A stretch of 10,569 bases of DNA from an uncultured Mycoplasmatota bacterium. GTDB taxonomy: Bacteria; Bacillota_I; Bacilli_A; RF39; UBA660. The notes below the pieces were generated by a model, which was given only the letters and a program-made list of their open reading frames with translations, was not told where the DNA came from and did no database searches. Location: positions 1 to 10,569 of the forward strand of contig USGP01000033.1 in assembly GCA_900554315.1 (NCBI GenBank), in the 5' to 3' direction. Every line of letters starts with the position of its first letter. The stretch's first letter is position 1. Shown in pieces: positions 1 to 6,253 of this stretch. Made by a program: the position numbers and the translations under genes.

Positions 1-177
1 CGGCTTAGAACCACGAAAACGGTAGATGGACTGATCATCATCTCCCACAATAAACTCTATTTCATTAGGGCAATAATTACCGCTAATAGGCTCTGCATAA
101 CTACTCTTGCTAATAACTAATATTCCAGAAACAACTAAAACAAGAACCGCAATTACAACTACTACTCTTCTCTTCAT
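1..177 (-). CDS. Secreted protein, N-terminal fragment running off the left edge; unknown function
   Basis: Only the first 59 codons are present and the frame is open to the edge. The ATG at 177-175 follows a good GGAGG ribosome binding site (plus strand CCTCC at 183-187). Residues 1-22 (MKRR, then a run of V/I/A/L/G) form a clear signal peptide or membrane anchor. A possible signal peptidase site follows SSYA at residue 28, and the chain continues with AEPISGNYCPNE. Residues 43-58 then read IVGDDDQSIYRFRGSK, which closely matches motif II (Walker B region) of UvrD/Rep/PcrA helicases. That motif normally lies about 200 residues into a cytoplasmic protein, so it is out of place here. Codons in this stretch (CAG, TCC, ATC, TAC, CCG) are more C/G-ending than the window's usual style. 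The signal peptide is well supported; the identity of the mature protein is not, and a chimeric join near the edge is possible. Confidence 0.6.
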   Translation of the reverse strand, partial: MKRRVVVVIAVLVLVVSGILVISKSSYAEPISGNYCPNEIEFIVGDDDQSIYRFRGSKP

Positions 178-223
178 ATTAACCTCCAACCACTACTATT
201 ATTGCAATATTCTAAGTATCTTA

Positions 224-252
224 ATTATATAATATTATCTCCCTTTTTACAA
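224..252 (-). promoter_or_regulatory. Sigma-A-type promoter of the secreted-protein gene
   Basis: On the minus strand, TTGTAA (247-252) is separated by 17 bases from a perfect TATAAT (224-229). The predicted transcript starts near 217, leaving a leader of about 40 bases before the ATG at 177. The promoter lies just beyond the terminator of the upstream aminoacyltransferase gene, so the secreted protein is probably its own transcription unit. Confidence 0.6.
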
Positions 253-261
253 TCTGTATAC

Positions 262-290
262 AAAAAAGAAATAGTCAAAACTATTTCTTT
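262..290 (-). terminator. Rho-independent terminator of the FemABX gene
   Basis: The 11-bp arms AAAGAAATAGT (265-275) and ACTATTTCTTT (280-290) are perfectly complementary around a 4-base loop. On the minus strand the hairpin is followed by a T run (complement of the A run at 262-267). The TAG stop of the aminoacyltransferase gene (283-281) lies inside the 5' arm. Confidence 0.8.
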
Positions 291-1507
291 ATCTTATGTA
301 TTAACTTCATCAAATAATAGTGCCAAGTAATTGGAAGTTCAAACTCACCAATTAATTCTTCCACAATTCCATTAAAACCACGTTTAAATTCATAAATTCC
401 ATAATCTTTAGGGTGTTCATTGATATTAGCTGGAATGCCATAAAAATTATGCTTTTTAAAACCATGTTCAATACCATATTGAATCATCATCCATTGCAAT
501 AAATATTGCGAATTAAACTTTAAAAACTCTTCATAATTACCACTAGATAAATAAATAATTTCTGGTTGAATAATCATAAACATAGAACCAGACAACGTAA
601 TAACATCTGTTCCTTTTTCTTTACGAATATCCTCAGCATCTTGAATTCTTTTATCAAAAGAAACAATCTCATTTTCCAGGTTTTTCTTCTGACCATCATT
701 ATATTTAGCATCACTCAAACTAGACAATTTATCTTCTAATTCTTTCTTTTCATCATGTAATTTTTTTAAATACTGAACCAAATCCAACTCTGTTACATAA
801 TATTTAACTTCACCTTTATCATGAAAAAGTTGATACATCTTCTGAAAATAATCAACACTACGAACAGAGAAGTTCTTTCTTTCACCAGTTTCTACCATAA
901 TATTTTGAAAACGATCCAATTCATTATAGCTAAGTTCTTTCACAGTAATACCAAACTTTTCAGTCTTACGAATTTTATTTCTAGTTCCCGCTTTCATCTC
1001 TTTTAAAATTTGCTCTTTTGTCTTTCCCTCTAATGGTAAAGAAAACATCCACCCAACTTGCTCCATATTAGAAACAGGAACCTTCTTAAAACCAAATTTT
1101 AACAAATCAGAAACAACTTTACTATGGTCTACACCACCTTCAACAATATTACCATCAATATCTCTTTCTTTATATATAACATAAGGATCCATTCTAAAGA
1201 TATACCCATGATGTTTTTTGACAAATTTCTTTATTTCATCTAAGAAATAATGTAATAAATCTTCATTTTCATAATCAACAAGAACACCTCTTGGAGAATA
1301 AAACTCATATTTTCCAAAATGACGTTTATGAGAAACAATCATAGCAGCTGCAACAAGTTTTTTATTATCTTCTACGCCAACATAATAAACATCCCAACCA
1401 CTACTTTTTCTCAAGTCACCAATTTCAGGAGCAGATAAAAAAGTTTTTAGAGGATGATTTTCCCAAAACTTGCGATATCTCTCTTTTGTAATTTCTATAA
1501 ATTGCAT
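281..1507 (-). CDS. FemABX-family peptidoglycan interpeptide-bridge aminoacyltransferase
   Basis: The 408-residue product matches the FemA/FemX/MurM family, which moves amino acids from aminoacyl-tRNA onto the stem-peptide lysine of the lipid II precursor at the inner face of the membrane. Two GNAT-like halves are visible, at about 1-150 and about 151-241 plus 299-400. They are interrupted by a charged helical hairpin at about 242-298 (QYLKKLHDEKKELEDKL onward), the tRNA-synthetase-like coiled-coil arm typical of FemA and MurM but absent from short FemX proteins. Family-like motifs include TRNKIRKTEKFGI (175-187) and YGIYEFKRGFNG (369-380). The start chosen is the ATG at 1507, with AAGGTGA at 1513-1519. 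A TTG 16 codons upstream keeps the frame open but has no ribosome binding site and falls within the promoter. Family assignment is firm; the amino acid added and its bridge position cannot be read from sequence. Confidence 0.9.
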   Translation of the reverse strand: MQFIEITKERYRKFWENHPLKTFLSAPEIGDLRKSSGWDVYYVGVEDNKKLVAAAMIVSHKRHFGKYEFYSPRGVLVDYENEDLLHYFLDEIKKFVKKHHGYIFRMDPYVIYKERDIDGNIVEGGVDHSKVVSDLLKFGFKKVPVSNMEQVGWMFSLPLEGKTKEQILKEMKAGTRNKIRKTEKFGITVKELSYNELDRFQNIMVETGERKNFSVRSVDYFQKMYQLFHDKGEVKYYVTELDLVQYLKKLHDEKKELEDKLSSLSDAKYNDGQKKNLENEIVSFDKRIQDAEDIRKEKGTDVITLSGSMFMIIQPEIIYLSSGNYEEFLKFNSQYLLQWMMIQYGIEHGFKKHNFYGIPANINEHPKDYGIYEFKRGFNGIVEELIGEFELPITWHYYLMKLIHKIKK

Positions 1508-1526
1508 AACTATCACCTTCTTTAAT

Positions 1527-1555
1527 AGTATATAAGAAATTAATAATTTTATCAA
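1527..1555 (-). promoter_or_regulatory. Promoter of the FemABX gene
   Basis: On the minus strand, TTGATA (1550-1555, 5 of 6 consensus bases) lies 17 bases from TATACT (1527-1532, 5 of 6). The transcript would start near 1520, only about 13 bases before the ATG at 1507 but still including the AAGGTGA site. The gene can therefore be transcribed independently of the membrane protein gene 53 bases upstream. Confidence 0.5.
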
Positions 1556-1560
1556 ATGAA

Positions 1561-2283
1561 CTATTTGTGAACAGAAAATAATTTCTTTTTCTTACCATAA
1601 TAAACAGTTTCCATTTTACGATATACTTTTTTATCTTGATCAAAAATAGTAAGTAAAAACATAATAACTACAATAATTAATGTAATAATTACTAAAAACA
1701 ATGGCAAACTAAACTCTTCTTTTTGAGGAATCGTAGTATCCAAATAACTATTAGTTAAATAAATATTAAAATTATCTTTAGTAATAACAACTTCATTTTC
1801 AGCTGGTACAAAGTTAGCAATATTTTGAATTGCTAAATCTTTAAGACTATCATCTATCACAACAGGATAACCATATACTTTAATTGGTTTAGGAACTTCT
1901 GTTGTTCTCTCATAAGTATAATCAATAATAGGTTTATATTTATCATAATCATCAGCATCAATAGCAATCAAATAAGTATGCCATTGACCAGTATCTTCTT
2001 CTTCAATAACAAAATGAATCTCTTTATTAGCCTTTTCATAATAAGCAAATTTCTCACTCATTTTAGAAATGGTAATATAAGTATAATCATCAACTGTTTT
2101 AGCCTGTTCCCATGGAACAATCTCTTCTTTTTTTTCATATAATTGATAAATACAAACAACTAAAATAGTAATAACGATTAAATAGACAAGACAAATAAAA
2201 GTCTTAAAAACCAATCTTTTTTCATACCATTTTTCATGAATAGGATGATTTATATTTTTCTTAATGTTCAATAACTTCTTCAT
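1561..2283 (-). CDS. Two-TM membrane protein with a large outer domain; unknown function
   Basis: This 240-residue protein matches no family I recognise. It has a basic N-terminus (MKKLLNIKKNINHPIHEKWYEKR), a first membrane helix at about 25-47, a mostly polar domain at about 50-190, a second helix at about 191-214 (FSLPLFLVIITLIIVVIMFLL) and a short, very basic tail at 215-240. By the positive-inside rule both ends should be cytoplasmic and the middle domain should face outward. No catalytic motif or cysteine pattern is visible in the outer domain; its only two cysteines (31 and 44) lie in the first helix. The ATG at 2283 follows a GAGGGAAG site (2287-2294). The gene lies 53 bases upstream of, and on the same strand as, the FemABX gene, so partial co-transcription and an envelope role are possible but unproven. 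Confidence 0.8.
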   Translation of the reverse strand: MKKLLNIKKNINHPIHEKWYEKRLVFKTFICLVYLIVITILVVCIYQLYEKKEEIVPWEQAKTVDDYTYITISKMSEKFAYYEKANKEIHFVIEEEDTGQWHTYLIAIDADDYDKYKPIIDYTYERTTEVPKPIKVYGYPVVIDDSLKDLAIQNIANFVPAENEVVITKDNFNIYLTNSYLDTTIPQKEEFSLPLFLVIITLIIVVIMFLLTIFDQDKKVYRKMETVYYGKKKKLFSVHK

Positions 2284-2344
2284 ATACTTCCCTCTATTAT
2301 AAGAATATCACATATCAAAGAAAAGAAATAGACAAACCATTTAT

Positions 2345-2373
2345 ATTATAGTTTCTTTTAAAATAATCCTTAA
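2345..2373 (-). promoter_or_regulatory. Possible promoter of the two-TM membrane protein gene
   Basis: A perfect TATAAT on the minus strand (2345-2350) lies 17 bases from a poor -35 (TTAAGG, 2368-2373). It begins immediately after the T run of the nrdG-A terminator. The leader would be about 55 bases. A second TATAAT nearer the gene is too close to the ATG to leave a usable ribosome binding site. Confidence 0.3.
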
Positions 2374-2406
2374 TAAAAAAAGACTATTTAAATAAATAAA
2401 TAGTCT
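2374..2406 (-). terminator. Rho-independent terminator closing the nrdD-A/nrdG-A unit
   Basis: AGACTATTTA (2381-2390) and TAAATAGTCT (2397-2406) form a 10-bp perfect stem with a 6-base loop. On the minus strand it is followed by a T-rich tract (complement of 2374-2381). The nrdG-A stop codon (2390-2388) is inside the stem. Confidence 0.8.
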
Positions 2407-2939
2407 GGTTTTTGATAAGTTTCATTATAATCTTTATCTTTCATATATTTATCGACAAGTACAACTTGTTCTTGTTCCAAACTTTTTGGAACATCAATGA
2501 TTCTTTGATTTCTAGAACCTCTAAAATAAATATCATAGCTTTTTTCTTCTTGAATAAATTTTCCATCTACTAAGACATCAATTTGATCAAGTAATCTTCT
2601 AGCTTTTGGATTAGCAAGCATCTGTTCATATGTAAAACCTGTATAACACCATACATTTAATCCCATCTCATGAGCAGCCTTACTAATCTCATAACAAGCA
2701 TCACTTTGACAAACAGGATCCCCACCAGAAAGAGTAATACCATCTTGGTTTTTAATTTTCTTTAGTTCTTCAATGACTTCATCTACATCAATTAATGCAC
2801 CATCATCAAAGTCCCAAGTACTAGCATTATGGCATCCAGGACAGTGATGTGGACAGCCCTGTGTCCAAACCACTGTTCTAATCCCTTCTCCATCTACAAT
2901 AGAATCCGGCTGCAAATAAGCAGCCAATCTAATTTTCAT
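2388..2939 (-). CDS. nrdG: Class III RNR activating enzyme A (radical SAM NrdG)
   Basis: This 183-residue radical-SAM protein uses a [4Fe-4S] cluster and S-adenosylmethionine to form the glycyl radical of anaerobic ribonucleotide reductase. The cluster motif is C29-PHH-C33-PG-C36, the CxxxCxxC form of radical SAM enzymes, in the NrdG context WTQGCPHHCPGCHN. A glycine-rich SAM-contacting motif, SGGDP, follows at 71-75. The C-terminal half has NrdG-like YTGFTYEQ, DVLVDGKF and FRGSRNQRIIDV. Length is normal for NrdG and shorter than pyruvate formate-lyase activase. The ATG lies one base after the stop of the 54-residue radical-domain gene, with AGAAGGT at 2947-2953, so the two are almost certainly co-translated. 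Likely partners are NrdD-A and its detached radical peptide. Family assignment is firm. Confidence 0.95.
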   Translation of the reverse strand: MKIRLAAYLQPDSIVDGEGIRTVVWTQGCPHHCPGCHNASTWDFDDGALIDVDEVIEELKKIKNQDGITLSGGDPVCQSDACYEISKAAHEMGLNVWCYTGFTYEQMLANPKARRLLDQIDVLVDGKFIQEEKSYDIYFRGSRNQRIIDVPKSLEQEQVVLVDKYMKDKDYNETYQKPDYLFI

Positions 2940-2940
2940 C

Positions 2941-3105
2941 TTATTTACCTTCTCTAGCCATAATTTCTTTCATACCAGAATGTTTAACACGATCTCTTTC
3001 TTCAGCACGTTTTCCATTATTAAATCTAGAAACATCTCCTGCTAAATATCCTGTAACACGTCTAATTCTTTCAAATTTTTGTCCTTCACCAATAATTTTT
3101 TCCAT
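2941..3105 (-). CDS. Detached glycyl-radical C-terminal segment of NrdD-A (54 aa)
   Basis: This 54-residue protein looks like the C-terminal end of NrdD as a stand-alone gene. Residues 12-42 (FERIRRVTGY then LAGDVSRFNNGKRAEERDRVKH) align with the end of E. coli NrdD, which has RRVCGYLG, then PFNAGKQEEVKRRVKH. The E. coli radical site Gly681 lies in CGYLG and corresponds here to Gly19 in VTGYLAG. NrdD-A upstream ends without any such segment, so this peptide probably docks on it and carries the radical, as GrcA (YfiD) does for pyruvate formate-lyase. The start chosen is the ATG at 3105, with AGGAGTGA at 3113-3120. An in-frame ATG at 3132 has no ribosome binding site. It sits 37 bases after nrdD-A and 1 base before nrdG-A. 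The homology is convincing; separate function is inferred. Confidence 0.85.
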   Translation of the reverse strand: MEKIIGEGQKFERIRRVTGYLAGDVSRFNNGKRAEERDRVKHSGMKEIMAREGK

Positions 3106-3142
3106 AATATATTCACTCCTCTTTTCTTTCATCTATATAAAA

Positions 3143-5464
3143 CTATTCACAACAATTGTTATCAATAGATGTAATCTTTTCCATTGGAACCCCTTCGAAC
3201 TCATGACGTCCACACTTAGGACATACATCATTAATAACTCCAACATATCCACAAACAGGGTCACGATCAACTGGGTGGTTAATAGCACCATAACCAATTC
3301 CAGATTCTTTCATTAAACGAATAACACTTTCAAAAGCATCTACATTAGAAGCAGTATCACCATCTAATTCAATATAAGAAATATGTCCACCATTTGTAAG
3401 TTCATGATATGGAGCCTCTTTATGAATCTTGTCACTGATACTAATATGATAATAAACAGGTACATGGAATGAGTTGGTATAATACTCTCTATCAGTAACT
3501 CCTTTAATCTTTCCATAAATAGCTCTATCGATTGCAGTAAATCTACCAGCCAATCCTTCAGCAGGTGTTGCTAAACAAGTAAAGTTCAAATTGTATTTTT
3601 TAGAATTCTCATCACAACGATGACGAATAAATTTAATAATTTCTAATCCAAGTTTTTGACTTTCTTCACTTTCTCCATGATGTTTGCCAGTCAAAGCTTT
3701 TAAACATTCAGCAAGACCAATAAATCCAGTAGATAAAGTTCCATGTTTCCATACCTTTCTAAGTCTATCAGTAGGTTTTAACTTTTCACCATTAGTCCAA
3801 ACACCTTGTCCAAGTAAGAATGGGAAATTATAATTATGTTTACTACATTGTACTTCGAAACGTTCTAGTAATTGATCACGAACCATATCTAAAACATCAC
3901 TAAGTTCTTGATAGAAACCTTTCATATCAGGTTTTTCTCTTTCTTTCAATGCAATTCCATATTTAATTCCAAGTCTTGGTAAATTAATCGTTGTAAATGA
4001 TAAGTTACCACGACCTGTAACAACTTCATTATCAGGAGATGTAACATCACCAATTACTCTTGTACGACATCCCATATATGCAATTTCTGTATTGAAATCT
4101 CCCTCTTTATAATATTTTTTATTAAATGGAGCATCAATAAATGCAAAGTTAGGGAAAAGTCTCTTAGCAGAAACTTTACAAGCTAATCTAAATAAATCAT
4201 AGTTTGGATCTTCCTTATTATAATTAACTCCTTCTTTTACTTTAAAGATAGATACAGGGAAAATTGGAGTTTCTCCTTTACCTAATCCTCTATCAGCTGA
4301 AAGTAAGAAGTTTTTAATAACCATTCTTCCTTCTGGAGAAGTATCTGTACCAAAGTTAACAGATGAAAATGGAACTTGTGCTCCAGCTCTAGAATGCATG
4401 GTATTTAAATTATGAATAAATGCTTCCATTGCTTGTTGTGTAGCTCTATCTGTTTTTTGTAATGCTTTTTCATAACTCTTTTCAAAGATTTCATGAATTC
4501 TACTAGAACCTTTTTGATAATCACTAAATTCTTTAACATCTAAATCAATAGATTCAACTTTATCAATTTCACGAATAATACGATCAATATTAATAATTGG
4601 AATAAATCCTTCTAAATCTAAGAAATCATAGATTGTTTGCTTAAATTGTTTTTTAAATGTTTTTAAAACTCCTGGTGCTAAATAATAATCAAGTGCTGGA
4701 ATAGCTTGACCACCATGTTGATCATTTTGATTTGCTTGAACTACGATACAAGCAAGAGATGCATAAGTAGAGATATCTTGAGGTGGACGAATATAACCAT
4801 GACCAGTATCAAATCCATTTTTAAATAATTTTGATAAATCAATTTGACAACAAGTCGTTGTTCCCATTGCTAAGAAGTCCATATCATGAATATGAATTGT
4901 TCCATTATCATGAGCTTCAGCATATTCTTTTTTCATCAAATAAGCTTTTGCAAACTCTTTAGAAACAGTTGCTCCATATTGAAGCATAGTTCCCATTGGA
5001 CTATTACCATCAATATTAGCATTTTCTCTTTTAGCATCTTCTTCATTAGCAGATTTCAATCCTAAGTTCTCTAAAGATTTTAAAAATTTATGCGTCTTAT
5101 TATCTCCAAAGAAACTTTCTCTTGATTGATTTCTTCTTTCTCTATAAGAAGAAAATGATTGATATACATCTTCATAACCTTTACTAGATAATTCATTTTC
5201 AATATAATCTTGAATTTCTTCAATCTTAAATTTTTTATTTTTAGCTTCGGCATCTTTTTCTATTTTCTTTAAAACTGCTTGATAAACTTTTTGAATATCT
5301 TGAGAAGTATACTTTCTTTCCTTCTCATCTTCTTCATCGTTTACTTCAACACTATCAAACCCCTTTTTTATAGCTAAAGCAATTTTTGCTCCATCAAAAG
5401 GAACTTTTTTACCATTTCTCTTAATAACAGTAAGTTCCTCTAAGATATCATTTACTTCTGCCAT
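3143..5464 (-). CDS. nrdD: Anaerobic (class III) ribonucleoside-triphosphate reductase A, lacking a fused radical segment
   Basis: This 773-residue catalytic subunit of class III RNR reduces NTPs to dNTPs. An ATP-cone allosteric domain (VIKRNGKKVPFDGAKIALAI, residues 13-32, continuing to about 110) precedes the ten-stranded barrel. Visible landmarks are HIHDMDF (191-197), the cysteine pair C205-C206 where E. coli has its first active-site cysteine, and MGCR (464-467) with C466 as the likely thiyl-radical residue on the finger loop. Near the C-terminus is a zinc-knuckle-like DPVCGY (735-740) with CPKC (748-751), whose first position is Asp735 rather than Cys. After that it ends in NNCCE with no glycyl-radical motif; the motif is encoded by the next gene. 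The start chosen is the ATG at 5464, with GGGAGGT at 5471-5477 and the ATP cone beginning at once. A longer 42-codon in-frame extension overlaps the promoter and has no family similarity. Confidence 0.93.
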   Translation of the reverse strand: MAEVNDILEELTVIKRNGKKVPFDGAKIALAIKKGFDSVEVNDEEDEKERKYTSQDIQKVYQAVLKKIEKDAEAKNKKFKIEEIQDYIENELSSKGYEDVYQSFSSYRERRNQSRESFFGDNKTHKFLKSLENLGLKSANEEDAKRENANIDGNSPMGTMLQYGATVSKEFAKAYLMKKEYAEAHDNGTIHIHDMDFLAMGTTTCCQIDLSKLFKNGFDTGHGYIRPPQDISTYASLACIVVQANQNDQHGGQAIPALDYYLAPGVLKTFKKQFKQTIYDFLDLEGFIPIINIDRIIREIDKVESIDLDVKEFSDYQKGSSRIHEIFEKSYEKALQKTDRATQQAMEAFIHNLNTMHSRAGAQVPFSSVNFGTDTSPEGRMVIKNFLLSADRGLGKGETPIFPVSIFKVKEGVNYNKEDPNYDLFRLACKVSAKRLFPNFAFIDAPFNKKYYKEGDFNTEIAYMGCRTRVIGDVTSPDNEVVTGRGNLSFTTINLPRLGIKYGIALKEREKPDMKGFYQELSDVLDMVRDQLLERFEVQCSKHNYNFPFLLGQGVWTNGEKLKPTDRLRKVWKHGTLSTGFIGLAECLKALTGKHHGESEESQKLGLEIIKFIRHRCDENSKKYNLNFTCLATPAEGLAGRFTAIDRAIYGKIKGVTDREYYTNSFHVPVYYHISISDKIHKEAPYHELTNGGHISYIELDGDTASNVDAFESVIRLMKESGIGYGAINHPVDRDPVCGYVGVINDVCPKCGRHEFEGVPMEKITSIDNNCCE

Positions 5465-5497
5465 TTTTTTACCTCCCACAACTCTTTTTCTAAATCC

Positions 5498-5526
5498 ATT
5501 GTATGAAACAAAATTGTAAAAATCAA
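5498..5526 (-). promoter_or_regulatory. Promoter of the nrdD-A unit
   Basis: On the minus strand, TTGATT (5521-5526) is followed after exactly 17 bases by TACAAT (5498-5503). The predicted start near 5491 leaves a leader of about 27 bases containing the strong GGGAGGT site. Because of this promoter, nrdD-A need not depend on read-through from nrdD-B and dut. Confidence 0.5.
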
Positions 5527-5600
5527 TAGACAAAAATATAAAAAATCGACCACTTTTTTTAAAACTGTTGATATAGCTACATTTACTCAAAAAAACTTTT

Positions 5601-5618
5601 TTGTTCGATTTACGACAA
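5601..5618. promoter_or_regulatory. Candidate second operator, upstream of nrdD-A
   Basis: TTGTTCGATTTACGACAA matches the 18-base core of the perfect inverted repeat at 8984-9001 (TTGTTGCATTTGCAACAA) at 14 positions, including the TTGTT edge, the ATTT centre and the ACAA edge. Its own symmetry is weaker (TTGT to ACAA). It lies about 118 bases upstream of the predicted nrdD-A start, farther than a classical CRP/FNR activator site, so either another promoter is used or the match is partly fortuitous. Confidence 0.35.
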
Positions 5619-5639
5619 TTGACAAAAGTTAGACATTTT

Positions 5640-5797
5640 ACATTTTTTACAAAAACGATTTTTTATTTTTTTATAAAAAATAATTAATTCAAAGCAACGA
5701 TTTCCTTATTTTTCAACAAATTTTAGAAAAACATTTACAAAAAAATTAATTTTTTCAAAAAAACACTTTTTAAATTTTTGGTATTTTTTTCAATTTT
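5640..5797. other. A/T-tract-rich gene-free leader between dut and nrdD-A
   Basis: Positions 5465-5797 contain no credible gene. Beyond the nrdD-A promoter and operator-like site, 5640-5797 is almost entirely runs of A or T of 5-7 bases. In the last 60 bases they are centred near 5742, 5752, 5760, 5769, 5777, 5787 and 5796, so about 8-10 bases apart, close enough to helical phasing to suggest intrinsic curvature. No GC-containing terminator hairpin is visible after dut; only A/T-only dyads such as ATTTTTTATAAAAAAT-like stretches near 5665-5681. Read-through from dut into nrdD-A is therefore possible. Confidence 0.5.
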
Positions 5798-6253
5798 TTA
5801 ATCAGTAGAACCGAAACCACCTACACGTTCCCCATCCGCATTATCATCATCTGCAATCAAGAATTTTTGGAAGATTGCTTGGCATACCGCATCTCCCTTC
5901 TTAATTTGTACATCTTCATCTTTTAAATTAATACATTGAACAAAAATGTGACCTTCATTATCCACGTTATTATAATAATCCGCATCTATAATTCCAGCAC
6001 TATGTGGAAAACTAATTCCTTGTTTCTTAGGACCAGAACTTCTAGGAACAAGCACCAATACTTCATCATCTTGCATATAAGCTTTAAGCCCTGTTGGAAT
6101 TAGCGTTGGTTTCATTCCTTTCTTAAAACTTGGTAAAGTTATATCTTCTGCCGCTTCCAAATCATAAGCAGCAGAACGTGCTGTTTTTCTAACAGGAATA
6201 TGAATTCCCTTTCCCTCATATTCTTTTACTACTTCAAAACCTCTTATTTTCAT
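5798..6253 (-). CDS. dut: dUTP diphosphatase (trimeric dUTPase)
   Basis: This 151-residue enzyme hydrolyses dUTP to dUMP and pyrophosphate, keeping uracil out of DNA and supplying dUMP to thymidylate synthesis. All five motifs of the homotrimeric family are present in order: motif 1 RSAAYDL (26-32), motif 2 PRSSG (70-74), motif 3 GIIDADYYNN (87-96, with the probable catalytic Asp90 and base-contacting Tyr93), motif 4 GDAVCQAIF (120-128) and the flexible C-terminal arm ERVGGFGSTD (142-151). Length is normal. Its ATG overlaps the TGA stop of nrdG-B as ATGA, with AAGGAG at 6261-6266 inside nrdG-B, so translation is coupled. Placement at the end of an anaerobic RNR operon fits its role in balancing the pyrimidine dNTPs that the reductase makes. 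Confidence 0.95.
   Translation of the reverse strand: MKIRGFEVVKEYEGKGIHIPVRKTARSAAYDLEAAEDITLPSFKKGMKPTLIPTGLKAYMQDDEVLVLVPRSSGPKKQGISFPHSAGIIDADYYNNVDNEGHIFVQCINLKDEDVQIKKGDAVCQAIFQKFLIADDDNADGERVGGFGSTD

Noticed and set aside
821..1006. Plus-strand open frames inside FemABX, and similar ones at 6952-7242, 8780-8974 and 10163-10432.
   Set aside because: They are antisense to well-supported genes, low in complexity, and have no family similarity.
1508..1555. A 16-codon N-terminal extension of the FemABX protein beginning at TTG (1555).
   Set aside because: It has no ribosome binding site, overlaps a good promoter, and adds residues unlike the family. The ATG at 1507 has AAGGTGA at the right distance.
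3106..3132. An upstream ATG (3132) for the 54-residue radical peptide.
   Set aside because: It has no ribosome binding site and would include the AGGAGTGA site that clearly serves the ATG at 3105.
3106..3145. A frameshift or sequencing error separating NrdD-A from its C-terminal segment.
   Set aside because: There are stops in both relevant frames within the gap (3145-3143 and 3135-3133), plus a well-placed ribosome binding site. A single indel would not give a clean fusion of the usual length.
5465..5590. A 42-codon N-terminal extension of NrdD-A.
   Set aside because: It crosses the predicted promoter, has no similarity to NrdD, and the ATG at 5464 has a strong GGGAGGT and leads straight into the ATP cone.
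5560..5590. The dyad TGTAGCTATATCAACA (minus strand) as an NrdR box or FNR site.
   Set aside because: NrdR boxes run ACAC...GTGT rather than TGT...ACA, and only one FNR half-site (TTGAT) is present.
5588..5681. A/T-only dyads (CAAAAAAACTTTTTTG and ATTTTTTATAAAAAAT-like) as a terminator for dut.
   Set aside because: The stems have almost no G-C pairs, and such dyads arise easily by chance in sequence this AT-rich.
6250..6252. Recoding of TGA as tryptophan, as in mycoplasmas.
   Set aside because: nrdG-B ends at TGA at a normal family length, overlapping the dut start, and tryptophans in the window use TGG. The sequence fits the standard code.
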